64,000 nt of DNA. It comes from an uncultured Lachnospiraceae bacterium. Its GTDB lineage: Bacteria > Bacillota > Clostridia > Lachnospirales > Lachnospiraceae. The position numbers and the translations under genes were made by a program. Every line of letters starts with the position of its first letter. The first letter of the stretch is position 1. Shown here piece by piece: positions 41,053 through 49,209 of the stretch. Where the stretch lies: NCBI GenBank assembly GCA_910579285.1, contig CAJTTT010000013.1:1-64000 (forward strand), written 5' to 3'. The notes under the pieces were generated by a model that did not search any database, was not told where the DNA came from, and saw only the letters and a list, made by a program, of their open reading frames with translations.

Positions 41053-42618
41053 ATGAATCAAAATAATTTATGTAACTGTTGTCCGAATCCGTGTTATTCC
41101 AACTGCTGTGAGCGCGGACCCGAAGGGCCGAAAGGAGATCAGGGACCGACAGGTCCTCAGGGGATGAAAGGAGATACCGGCTGTCCCGGCCCAAAGGGTG
41201 ACAAAGGCGATCCGGGCCCTATGGGTCCGCAGGGTATTCCCGGCGCACCCGGCGCGAGAGGGCCAAGAGGCAATACGGGCCCCGTAGGGCCTACCGGCAA
41301 CACCGGGCCAAGAGGCTGTGCAGGACCGAGAGGCTACGCAGGTCCGCAGGGTATTCAGGGCATCCAGGGTGTCCGCGGTGACATTGGTCCGAAAGGGGAT
41401 CCAGGCTGTGAAGGCCCGAAAGGAGATGTGGGGCCCCAGGGTCCGGCAGGCCCTAAGGGAGATGTGGGACCGGCAGGTCCTCAGGGGGATATCGGTCCGC
41501 AGGGGCCGAGAGGTATTCCCGGTCCTGCAGGTCCCAGCGGCCCTACAGGCGCTATGGGCCCGCAGGGTGTAACCGGCCCGCAGGGTATTCAGGGGGCCAC
41601 AGGCCCGGTTGGTCCGCAGGGCCCGAAAGGATGTCCGGGCGATGAAGGTCCGACAGGAGCGACAGGAGCAACAGGTGCCACGGGTGCGACAGGAGCTGAC
41701 GGTGCGACAGGTCCTACAGGAGCGACAGGTCCTACAGGGGCGACAGGAGCCGACGGGGCAACAGGAGCAACGGGAGCGACGGGAGCCGATGGAGCGACAG
41801 GTCCTACAGGTGCGACAGGAGCTGACGGAGCAACAGGCCCGACAGGGGCGACAGGGGCCGATGGAGCAACAGGTGCCACAGGAGCCGATGGAGCGACAGG
41901 TCCGACAGGAGCGACAGGAGCCGACGGGGCGACAGGTGCCACAGGAGCCGATGGAGCGACAGGCCCTACAGGTGCGACAGGAGCCACGGGAGCAACGGGA
42001 GCCGATGGAGCAACGGGCCCGACAGGAGCGACAGGAGCTGACGGTGCAACAGGAGCGACAGGAGCCGACGGAGCAACAGGCCCGACAGGTGCAGCGGGTA
42101 CGGGAGCGATTATTCCGTTTGCGTCAGGACTGCCGGTTTCCCTGACGACAATAGCGGGAGGACTTGCGGGTATTCCGGCTTTCGTTGGTTTTGGAAGCAG
42201 CGCACAGGGACTTACACTGTTGGGAAGTACGATTGATATTACAAACGCAAGCGGAACGCTTTCTAACTTTGCGTTTCAGGTTCCGCGTGCCGGTATCATC
42301 ACTTCATTCAGCGCATTCTTCAGTACAACGCTGGCGCTTTCCCTTGTAGGTTCCAATCTTACGGTCAGAGCGCAGATTTATCAGTCCGCAACGCCAAACA
42401 ATGTATTTTCTCCGATTGCGGGAACACTCATCAACCTGACGCCGACACTTACTGGAGTTGTATCTGTAGGAACATTGTTAAATGGAGCGCTTACTGGACT
42501 CAATATTCCGGTGACGTCTCAAACGCGGCTGATGCTGGTATTTTCAGCAACGGCAAGCGGTTTGTCTTTGGTGAATACGGTGGCAGGCTATGCAAGCGCC
42601 GGTCTGGCTATCAACTAA
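41053..42618 (+). CDS. Collagen-like protein with BclB-type C-terminal domain
   Basis: 521 residues. A cysteine-rich N-terminus (CNCCPNPCYSNCC) may cross-link the protein. About 110 Gly-X-Y triplets follow, first of the charged GPKGD/GPQG type. Then from about residue 200 they are almost pure GAT, GPT and GAD repeats, coded by near-identical short DNA repeats (41650-42100). The last 170 residues (GAIIPFASGLPVSLTTIAGG.. ending VAGYASAGLAIN) match the exosporium glycoprotein BclB C-terminal domain. It is a likely spore-surface filament protein, glycosylated on threonine. Confidence 0.88.
   Translation: MNQNNLCNCCPNPCYSNCCERGPEGPKGDQGPTGPQGMKGDTGCPGPKGDKGDPGPMGPQGIPGAPGARGPRGNTGPVGPTGNTGPRGCAGPRGYAGPQGIQGIQGVRGDIGPKGDPGCEGPKGDVGPQGPAGPKGDVGPAGPQGDIGPQGPRGIPGPAGPSGPTGAMGPQGVTGPQGIQGATGPVGPQGPKGCPGDEGPTGATGATGATGATGADGATGPTGATGPTGATGADGATGATGATGADGATGPTGATGADGATGPTGATGADGATGATGADGATGPTGATGADGATGATGADGATGPTGATGATGATGADGATGPTGATGADGATGATGADGATGPTGAAGTGAIIPFASGLPVSLTTIAGGLAGIPAFVGFGSSAQGLTLLGSTIDITNASGTLSNFAFQVPRAGIITSFSAFFSTTLALSLVGSNLTVRAQIYQSATPNNVFSPIAGTLINLTPTLTGVVSVGTLLNGALTGLNIPVTSQTRLMLVFSATASGLSLVNTVAGYASAGLAIN
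41650..42100 (+). repeat. Tandem repeats coding Gly-Ala-Thr / Gly-Pro-Thr / Gly-Ala-Asp triplets
   Basis: Imperfect 9-base units such as GGAGCGACA, GGAGCCGAT and GGTCCTACA are arranged in higher-order blocks of roughly 27-45 bases. Such arrays change length by slippage or recombination, so strain-to-strain variation is likely. Confidence 0.85.
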
Positions 42619-42637
42619 TACGGCAGGATAAGGGAAA

Positions 42638-42680
42638 ATCCCGGAGGTTTCGGTTACTCGGAATCTCCGGGATCCTTTGT
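42638..42680 (+). terminator. Terminator after the BclB-type gene
   Basis: ATCCCGGAG / CTCCGGGAT stem around a 18-base loop, followed by CCTTTGT. Confidence 0.75.
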
Positions 42681-42774
42681 ATATGAAGGATGATTTTATG
42701 AAGATATATGCTGCACTTCAATTATGCAAAAAAGCCCTGTATTCATAATGAAATTTATATGAATTTTTCATATA

Positions 42775-43254
42775 TTAAAATTCCTTGTCAACCATATGCA
42801 AATTTATCATAGCAACTATCTGGTTCTGCATATCCTCAACAGTTTCTATCTTAATTCTGCCTATATTTTTTCTTATCATTTCAAAATCTATATTGGGAAA
42901 CAGTCCTTCGCAAAAACTATTTGTTTCGGGAGATGCCCCCATTAATGCTGTTACAAGCGAATTAGTGTCAAACTGTTCCAGCACTTCTTTCAGTTCCTTT
43001 TCAGAAATTGTTGAAATCTGTTCAAAATCAGATATTCGTTGTTGCTGTATCCTTGGTTCTAATATGTCATTTATCGTGATGTCATATAATTTAGAAATTT
43101 TTAACAAAACTTCTAAGTTGGGCATAGTCGTTCCCGTTTCCCATTTTGATATTGCCTGCCTTGATATGCCTAATTCTTTTGCTAAATCATCTTGTGTGTA
43201 GTTGTTGCTTTTGCGCAAAAATTGTAAGTACTTTGATATGATATTCATATTCAT
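42775..43254 (-). CDS. XRE-family HTH regulator
   Basis: 159 residues. A typical N-terminal helix-turn-helix (YTQDDLAKELGISRQAISKWETGTTMPNLEVLLKISKLY) is followed by a helical region of about 90 residues with no known domain. ATG 43254 follows AGGGAGGGCG; an in-frame start at 43278 lies within the operator. It is AT-rich, in contrast to the collagen genes beside it. An 8-bp inverted repeat covers its presumed promoter. Confidence 0.85.
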   Translation of the reverse strand: MNMNIISKYLQFLRKSNNYTQDDLAKELGISRQAISKWETGTTMPNLEVLLKISKLYDITINDILEPRIQQQRISDFEQISTISEKELKEVLEQFDTNSLVTALMGASPETNSFCEGLFPNIDFEMIRKNIGRIKIETVEDMQNQIVAMINLHMVDKEF

Positions 43255-43270
43255 AAAAATCGCCCTCCCT

Positions 43271-43296
43271 ATTGCCATTATAAGGTATATGGCAAT
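43271..43296 (-). promoter_or_regulatory. Autoregulatory operator of the XRE gene
   Basis: ATTGCCAT (43271-43278) and ATGGCAAT (43289-43296) are perfect inverted arms. On the minus strand a TATAAT lies between and inside them, 20-30 bp upstream of the start codon. Confidence 0.6.
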
Positions 43297-43454
43297 AAGA
43301 ATAAAGAATTCAGCAAGTGCTAAAAAGCAAATACCAGTTGCGCGCTGTTTTACAATTTTTCAAGAGCAATTTCCAGAATAAAGGATTGCCTGACGGGTAG
43401 GAATGTGAGAAAATGGAAGCGGAAAAAGACGATTGTGCGAAGGAGGAACTCAGT

Positions 43455-44138
43455 ATGCAGTACAGAATTATCGGAGATACGATGCCGGCAGTGGAGGTTT
43501 TGTTTGACGCGCCGGGAGAGTCCATGTACACCCAGTCGGGCGGTATGGCTTGGATGACAGAGGGCATTTCAATGGATTCCAACATGAAGGGCGGTCTGGG
43601 AAAGAGCATTGGCCGGATGTTTTCGGGAGAATCTCTCTTCATGGCGACTTATAAAGCGGAGCGCGCGGGCAGTATGGTGGCTTTTGCCTCAACCGTGGCG
43701 GGGGAGGTACTTCCCATTGATGTGGGGGCAAGCGGCGGTATGATCTGCCAGAAAGGCGCATTTCTCTGTGCACAGGAGACTGTGAACCTGAATGTGACTT
43801 TGACCAAGAAGCTGTCTGCCGGACTGTTTGGCGGGGAAGGATTTATCCTGCAGGATATCAGTGGAACGGGAATGGTGTTTCTGGAAATTGACGGCAATAA
43901 GGTAGAGAAAAATCTGGCGCCCGGGGAGGTTCTCAAGGTTGACACGGGCAATGTGGTTGCCTTTGAGAGAAGCGTCAGCTATGAGGTAGAGACGGTGAAA
44001 GGAATTAAGAACATCCTTCTGGGAGGCGAGGGCCTGTTTTTGACAAAGCTCACGGGGCCTGGGAAGGTGATCCTCCAGACGCAGAACTTTAATGAGTTTG
44101 CGGGGCGGATTATCAGGATGGTGCCGTCGTCGAGATAG
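43455..44138 (+). CDS. AIM24-family protein (TIGR00266)
   Basis: 227 residues. The AIM24/TIGR00266 beta-barrel pattern is seen: EVLFDAPGESMYTQSGGMAWM, MAWMTEGISMDSNMKGGLGKSIGRMFSGESLF, CAQETVNLNV, the GLFGGEGFILQDISGTG core and the final AGRIIRM. The bacterial function is unknown; the family also occurs in mitochondria and in resistance loci. ATG 43455 follows GAAGGAGGAAC. It is transcribed alone and followed by a strong hairpin. Confidence 0.9.
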   Translation: MQYRIIGDTMPAVEVLFDAPGESMYTQSGGMAWMTEGISMDSNMKGGLGKSIGRMFSGESLFMATYKAERAGSMVAFASTVAGEVLPIDVGASGGMICQKGAFLCAQETVNLNVTLTKKLSAGLFGGEGFILQDISGTGMVFLEIDGNKVEKNLAPGEVLKVDTGNVVAFERSVSYEVETVKGIKNILLGGEGLFLTKLTGPGKVILQTQNFNEFAGRIIRMVPSSR

Positions 44139-44167
44139 AGGGTAAAAAACGAAATCGGATCTATAGA

Positions 44168-44208
44168 GCAGGCCGTAACATATCTGTATTTTGCAGGATA
44201 CGGCCTGC
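44168..44208 (+). terminator. Hairpin after the AIM24 gene
   Basis: GCAGGCCGTA (44168-44177) and TACGGCCTGC (44199-44208) form a perfect 10-bp stem, followed by a weak TTAAGTATT tail. Confidence 0.6.
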
Positions 44209-44976
44209 TTAAGTATTATATATGGGTGATGTTTGATGGAGTGAGGACTGAATTCAACATTTGGCTAGATATAGAATGGGAAGTGCAATGAGACAGGACC
44301 TAAGGCATTGCTAAATATGTAGAACGCAATTATAAATTTTCCAGTGAAAAACAAGGACTAGGCTGGAAGCATAACTGATTTGTAGACAGGAAATGTTATG
44401 CTGTGCTTGTGCAAGAAGGATCACATACGAACGTTTCTTACTTTACTGGAGACTGAGCATAATACTTTGTCGAATAGAACAGGTGAATGTGATTATAAGC
44501 AGGAGGTGTGCTTGGATGAGTATTATATTACGTTTAGAAGGGAAGAATTCAAAGGAAACAACAATAAATGTTGTAGAGATGATGCATTTGGTGAACTATG
44601 ATACGTTACAGGATTATGATGAGTATGACTAAACAATAGGATTACGTCTGTAACAGCAATTGTAGAGTTCAGGGTGTTTGGTTATAACCCTGCTCTTTGA
44701 TAAACCAAATGCTGGGAACCAGAGGGATCGAATGGCGGAAAAAGTAGATAGACGAGTTATAGCAAGAAGAAAAGATTGTTTAAGTGTATGTGCTCGTAAG
44801 TAGTCTTTTTATATGAGCTAAGAGCTATAACATTCATATTTAACTGTTGTAATTATATTTTAATTAGATTATAATATTTTATAAAATTAGGTAATTAGTA
44901 TTACAGATTTAATGTAATAGTTTTTTGAAATTGTGTAGTTAATGTGAGAGTATTTAGAGGTGGGAAAGGGGAAAAA
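44209..44976. other. AT-rich spacer with little coding content
   Basis: This stretch of about 770 bases before the AIPR gene has no convincing gene other than one small ORF at 44516. Frames are short and broken. It looks like decayed or horizontally acquired sequence. The last 150 bases are extremely AT-rich and probably hold the AIPR promoter, though no good -35/-10 pair was found. Confidence 0.5.
44516..44632 (+). CDS. Possible small protein of 38 residues
   Basis: The ATG at 44516 sits 7 bases after AGGAGGTG, a near-perfect ribosome site. The product (MSIILRLEGKNSKETTINVV then EMMHLVNYDTLQDYDEYD) ends in an acidic Tyr/Asp tail. No family is recognised. Support is the ribosome site alone; the surrounding sequence looks decayed. 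Confidence 0.3.
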   Translation: MSIILRLEGKNSKETTINVVEMMHLVNYDTLQDYDEYD

Positions 44977-46962
44977 ATGACATTAGAACCGATAATTAAA
45001 GCCAAATTAGAGAAATTTAGAAAAGATTATTTGCTTAAAGACTTGAGTGAAGATAAGCTGTTTGAAAGATTTGTTAATTACCATATACTTTCTCAGCAGC
45101 AACCAGGGATTTTTTCAACAGAATACGAGTTATTGGATAAAATATGTGTTGGTGGGGGCAATGATCTAGGACTTGATGGAGTTGCAATTTCACTTAATGG
45201 AAAATATGTTAAGTCATGCGAGGATATTGACGATGTTCTTCCAGGAAATAGAAAGGGAGAGTTTGAAATTACTTTTATACAGTCGAAGAATAAGAGTAAA
45301 TTTGACTTAGGAGAATATTTGAAGTTTACACATGGTGTTGAATGTTTTTTAGAAAGCAATATCTCAATGCCAATTAGTGATGCAATAGATGAAATACATA
45401 AAATATATAATTATATTATGTCTAATGATATCATTATTAAATGGGCAACAAATCCTAGCATAAGACTTTGTTATGTTGTGGCGGGGACTTGGGAAGAACC
45501 TCCGCATATTGTTGAGGCTACTAAAAGTATTAAAGAACGTTTACAAAAGAAACGGTGTTTTGGAGACATTGATTTTGATTATATAGATAATAAGGCATTA
45601 GTAAATATTATAAATTCAAATGAAAGTTGCTATAAAGTTGTTATGGATTTTGTGGATTCTATGCCACTTCCTGAAGTAGATCAAGTTGATAATTCTAGTG
45701 TTGTTTTATGCAATGCCAGAGAAATTGTAAATTTATTGAGTACTGCAGAGGGGATGTTGCGTAAGAATCTATTTGAAGACAATGTGCGCGATTATCAAGG
45801 CGAAACAACAATCAATACAGAAATCCGGGCAACGTTAAGTAAGAATTCAGAGCATTTTGTTTTACTAAACAATGGTATAACGATTGTATGTGATGAAGTA
45901 CAAGAGGGAAATAGAAAAGTATCTATAACTAATCCGCAAATTGTTAATGGCTGTCAGACATGCAATATCCTTTTTCGTTGTAGTAAAGAGGGGATTAATT
46001 TGGATGGAGCTTATGCAATAGTAAAAATTATAGGAACATCTAATGATGAGATAGTTAATAACATTGTAAAAGGAACAAATAGGCAGAATATAGTATATGA
46101 TGAAGCGTTTGAGACAACAAAAGAATTTCATAAATTATTAGAAAAATTTTTTGCTGTGATGCAGGTTAAAGAGTTTGATAAAGTATTTTATGAAAGACGA
46201 TCTAAACAGTATGAGAATGATCCACGGGTCAGACCTTATCAAAAAATTAGTTTTAGAATATTGATACAAAGCTTTGTATCGCTATTTTTGTATCGGGTTG
46301 AAGAAGGTCATAGACATGAGTCAAAATTATTGCAGGATTATGGGAACGCCATATTTGCAGAGCATCAGTCATTTTATCCATATTATGTTGCGGCTTTTAT
46401 TTACATTCAAACAGAGTATTTATTTAGAAGTGGAACGATTTCTAAGAAAAATTATTCATATAAGTTACATATAATGCTTTTAATAAAAGAAATGCAGATG
46501 GGAAAATCTCCAGATATAAATAATAAAAAGGAAATAGAAAAATATTGTAAAGAACTGCTAAAAAAACTGGAGCAGAAATCAGAATTTATAAGATATGCTA
46601 AAGACGCAAGTGTTAAGTTCGATGAAGTAGCTTGTAAATGGATCGATTATAAAGGGATGACATATCGATATGCTATGAAAGATAGCTCGGAATTTACAAA
46701 GTTTATGCTTAAAATTCTTGCAAAGACAGATGAACAGAAATATAGTATTGAAGAACCTGCTTTAGTTGGAAAGGTTATGAATATTAATACGGATAGACAT
46801 GGAGATTACTTTGGGTTTATTAGGAGACATCCTGGTAACATTTTCTTTCACGAAAATGAAAATCCAAATATAAACTTGGATTATGAGAATAAAGAGGTAG
46901 TATATGAGATTGCGAAAAAGAATGGAAAGGAAGTGGCAATAAATATACGTTTATTGTCGTAA
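44977..46962 (+). CDS. AIPR-family phage-resistance protein with C-terminal cold-shock-like domain
   Basis: 661 residues. The N-terminal half has EITFIQSKNKSKFDLGEYLKF, then the AIPR hallmark LLNNGITIVCDEVQEG.. ISNPQIVNGCQT-like segment (here TNPQIVNGCQTCNILF) and GTNRQN. AIPR proteins are abortive-infection or defence factors. The last 65 residues (GKVMNINTDRHGDYFGFIRR.. IFFHENENPN.. YEIAKKNGKEVAINIRLL) match the cold-shock OB-fold pattern with RNP1 (YFGFIRR) and RNP2 (IFFHE), implying RNA or ssDNA binding. It is AT-rich, with no restriction or toxin partner adjacent. ATG 44977 follows AAAGGGG. Confidence 0.85.
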   Translation: MTLEPIIKAKLEKFRKDYLLKDLSEDKLFERFVNYHILSQQQPGIFSTEYELLDKICVGGGNDLGLDGVAISLNGKYVKSCEDIDDVLPGNRKGEFEITFIQSKNKSKFDLGEYLKFTHGVECFLESNISMPISDAIDEIHKIYNYIMSNDIIIKWATNPSIRLCYVVAGTWEEPPHIVEATKSIKERLQKKRCFGDIDFDYIDNKALVNIINSNESCYKVVMDFVDSMPLPEVDQVDNSSVVLCNAREIVNLLSTAEGMLRKNLFEDNVRDYQGETTINTEIRATLSKNSEHFVLLNNGITIVCDEVQEGNRKVSITNPQIVNGCQTCNILFRCSKEGINLDGAYAIVKIIGTSNDEIVNNIVKGTNRQNIVYDEAFETTKEFHKLLEKFFAVMQVKEFDKVFYERRSKQYENDPRVRPYQKISFRILIQSFVSLFLYRVEEGHRHESKLLQDYGNAIFAEHQSFYPYYVAAFIYIQTEYLFRSGTISKKNYSYKLHIMLLIKEMQMGKSPDINNKKEIEKYCKELLKKLEQKSEFIRYAKDASVKFDEVACKWIDYKGMTYRYAMKDSSEFTKFMLKILAKTDEQKYSIEEPALVGKVMNINTDRHGDYFGFIRRHPGNIFFHENENPNINLDYENKEVVYEIAKKNGKEVAINIRLLS

Positions 46963-47009
46963 TTTTTAGTAAGTTTACAATGAATGATAAATAATTTCAG
47001 TTATAATTA

Positions 47010-47063
47010 CTCAAACTTCGCGTGCGATAGACTGGTTGAAACCTATCGAATGCGAAGTTTGAG
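47010..47063. repeat. Long inverted repeat after the AIPR gene
   Basis: CTCAAACTTCGC (47010-47021) pairs perfectly with GCGAAGTTTGAG (47052-47063). A second stem, CGATAG / CTATCG, lies inside. There is no T-run, so it may be a recombination site or RNA structure rather than a terminator. Confidence 0.6.
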
Positions 47064-47657
47064 CCTATGATTCAGAAATATGATAACTTAAATATAAAGT
47101 TCGGAAAATTTTAATTGCTATAACCCCAATGTCCCCATATTTTGGGCATGCCTGATTCTTAGATTTCCCATCTAGAGACGTCTCATTATTGGGATACTGC
47201 TCCCATATCTCAGGTCTGGCAGATATTCTGAAGGAAAAATACAAGGGAGAAAATCATAATGATATACCGATTGTCAAAAGTATCCTACGATCCCCCAAAA
47301 AAGAGAAAACAGAAGTAAAATCAGTGGTGGAACAGTACCACAGAGATAGGGAAAAAGGATAGGATGGTATCGTTTACTGGAGAGTGTTTTGTGCGAATTA
47401 TTTTTCGGGGGCTTTTTGCATTGTCGCTTCTGATCATCGAAGACTGTGCCAAGGGATGAATAAACTAAGTGAGATATGTCATGCAGAAAAAAGAACCGTA
47501 TTTATTGTAATCTTGTTTTATGGATTGTTGCAGACTTATATGAAGATGTGTTTTTTACCCGCAGAGCCGTCGGATCTGGGTTGTATTTCCGAGGTGGAAG
47601 CTGTTAGGATATAAGTATTTTGGACGTGGATTGTTTGAGCTGTAAAGGGAGCCGCAT
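47064..47657. other. Decayed region between the AIPR island and hisS
   Basis: One frame is open from 47156 to the stop at 47360-47362. It reads like protein (LLGYCSHISGLADILKEKYK.. KKEKTEVKSVVEQYHRDREKG) but lacks a start, because a stop at 47153 separates it from an upstream ATG at 47129. It resembles the tail of a dead gene. Nothing else could be supported here. Confidence 0.4.
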
Positions 47658-47819
47658 ATGGATGCCGATTTTACTTATATTTCTATGAAATCGGAAGCAC
47701 TCAAATGCGGAAACTGTTGCGCTTCTTTTGATATCCTTAGCGGCGGTCGGTCCGCCTGCGGTGGCAGTAAAGCCGATATTTCCACGATTGACTGGATACT
47801 CTGTAAGGAGGAGGCTTGA
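47658..47819 (+). CDS. Possible 53-residue cysteine-rich protein
   Basis: ATG 47658 lies 7 bases after AAAGGGAG. The product has five cysteines (LKCGNCCASF, RSACGG and WILCK) and no signal peptide. The frame is more GC-rich than the decayed DNA on its left, resembling the core genes. It ends inside the -35 region of the hisS promoter. No family is recognised. It could be a real small protein or the remnant of a longer zinc-binding one. Confidence 0.4.
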   Translation: MDADFTYISMKSEALKCGNCCASFDILSGGRSACGGSKADISTIDWILCKEEA

Positions 47820-47844
47820 AAAACCTTCCAAAACAGTGTAAAAT
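47816..47844 (+). promoter_or_regulatory. Promoter of the hisS-aspS operon
   Basis: TTGAAA (47816-47821), a 17-bp spacer and TAAAAT (47839-47844), about 65 bp before hisS. No T-box leader is visible in this short upstream region. Confidence 0.65.
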
Positions 47845-47910
47845 CTAACAAGCATATATTGTGTATGACAATGCAAATAAACGGGAAACAACTCTGACAC
47901 GGAGGTAACT

Positions 47911-49173
47911 ATGGCATTAAGTAAAAAACCGATGACAGGCATGAAGGACATTCTTCCAGAAGAAATGGAGATTCGTGACTATGTGATCGGCATCATCAAA
48001 GAAACCTACGGCAATTTCGGCTTTACTTCGATCGAGACGCCCTGCGTGGAAAACCTTGCCAACTTAAACTGCAAGGCGGGGGGCGAGAACGAGAAGCTGA
48101 TCTTTAAAATATTGAAACGCGGAGAGAAGCTGCGCATTGACGAGGCGAAGAGCGAGGAGGATCTGACGGACGGAGGTCTGCGCTATGATCTGACGGTGCC
48201 TCTTGTGCGGTATTATTCCAACCACGCAAACGAGCTGCCTGCGCCGTTTAAGGCTCTGCAGATGGGCAACGTATGGCGGGCGGACAGACCCCAGCGGGGA
48301 CGCTACCGCCAGTTTATGCAGTGTGATATCGACATTCTCGGGGAGGCATCGAATCTGGCGGAGATCGAGCTGATTCTGGCTACCACCACTACCCTTGGCA
48401 GGATCGGATTCAAAGATTTTAACATCCGCATCAATGACAGGCAGATTTTGAAAGCGATGGCGGCTTACAGCGGCTTTGCCGAGGAGGCTTACGACCAGGT
48501 TTTCATCATTTTAGACAAGATGGACAAGATCGGCAGGGAAGGCGTTTCCGGGGAACTTTTGGAGGCCGGATTCCCGAAGGAGAGTGTGGACAAGTATCTG
48601 GCGCTCTTTGAAGGGATGGAACAGGCAGATGATGCCATCGCCTATATCACAGAAAAACTGGAAGGCGTGCTTCCGGCAGGGGTAAAAGAGAGTTTCCAGG
48701 AGATCATAGACAGTGTGGAGGCCACCAAGGGGGACTTCTTTAAGCTGGTGTTTGATCCGACGCTTGTGCGCGGCATGTCCTACTACACGGGTACGATCTT
48801 TGAGATCGACATGCCCCATTTTGGCGGAAGCTGCGGCGGAGGCGGAAGATATGATAAGATGGTTGGAAAATTCACAGGCAACGATGTGCCGGCCTGCGGT
48901 TTTTCCATCGGTTTCGAGCGGATCATCCTGTTACTTTTGGAGAGCGGTTTCAAGGTGCCGAAGGCGGGAAAGAAAATTGCGTATCTGATGGAGAAAGGGC
49001 TGCCCTCGGAAAAACTGTGCGAAGTGATGGCAAAGGCACAGGCGGAGCGGGAGAAGGGAAATCAGATTCTGGTGGCTCGGATGAACAAGAACAAGAAATT
49101 CCAGAAGGAACAGCTCACCGCACAGGGATATGAGGCTTTCGAGGAATTTTACAAAGAGGAACTGAAAAGATAA
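47911..49173 (+). CDS. hisS: Histidine-tRNA ligase
   Basis: 420 residues of a class II synthetase. Motif 1 is in the N-terminal GMKDILPEEMEIRDYV.. GFTSIETPCVE, motif 2 in QMGNVWRADRPQRGRYRQFMQCDIDI, the His-binding loops are LVRGMSYYTGTIFE and GGGRYDKMVG, and motif 3 is GFSIGFERI. A C-terminal anticodon-binding domain follows. It charges tRNA-His. GGAGG lies 6 bases before the ATG. aspS follows 36 bp later, the usual Firmicutes pairing. Confidence 0.96.
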   Translation: MALSKKPMTGMKDILPEEMEIRDYVIGIIKETYGNFGFTSIETPCVENLANLNCKAGGENEKLIFKILKRGEKLRIDEAKSEEDLTDGGLRYDLTVPLVRYYSNHANELPAPFKALQMGNVWRADRPQRGRYRQFMQCDIDILGEASNLAEIELILATTTTLGRIGFKDFNIRINDRQILKAMAAYSGFAEEAYDQVFIILDKMDKIGREGVSGELLEAGFPKESVDKYLALFEGMEQADDAIAYITEKLEGVLPAGVKESFQEIIDSVEATKGDFFKLVFDPTLVRGMSYYTGTIFEIDMPHFGGSCGGGGRYDKMVGKFTGNDVPACGFSIGFERIILLLLESGFKVPKAGKKIAYLMEKGLPSEKLCEVMAKAQAEREKGNQILVARMNKNKKFQKEQLTAQGYEAFEEFYKEELKR

Positions 49174-49209
49174 CAAAGACAACATAACAGAAAAGAGGGA
49201 ATCACAGTT

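Noticed and set aside
41640..42100. CRISPR-like regular repeats
   Set aside because: The repeats are in frame, encode Gly-X-Y triplets and have no unique spacers.
39036..42618. Collagen-like genes as phage tail-fibre genes
   Set aside because: No phage structural genes are near. The sigma-K-like promoters and BclB-type domain point to the spore surface.
44398..44601. 67-codon frame overlapping the 38-residue candidate
   Set aside because: No ribosome site for its ATG; only the other frame has AGGAGGTG correctly spaced.
47384..47614. 76-codon open frame
   Set aside because: TTG start without a ribosome site, hydrophobic and low-complexity product, no family resemblance, within decayed DNA.
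47820..47910. Expected T-box leader before hisS
   Set aside because: The specifier, AGGGTGGNACCGCG motif and terminator are all absent and the leader is too short.
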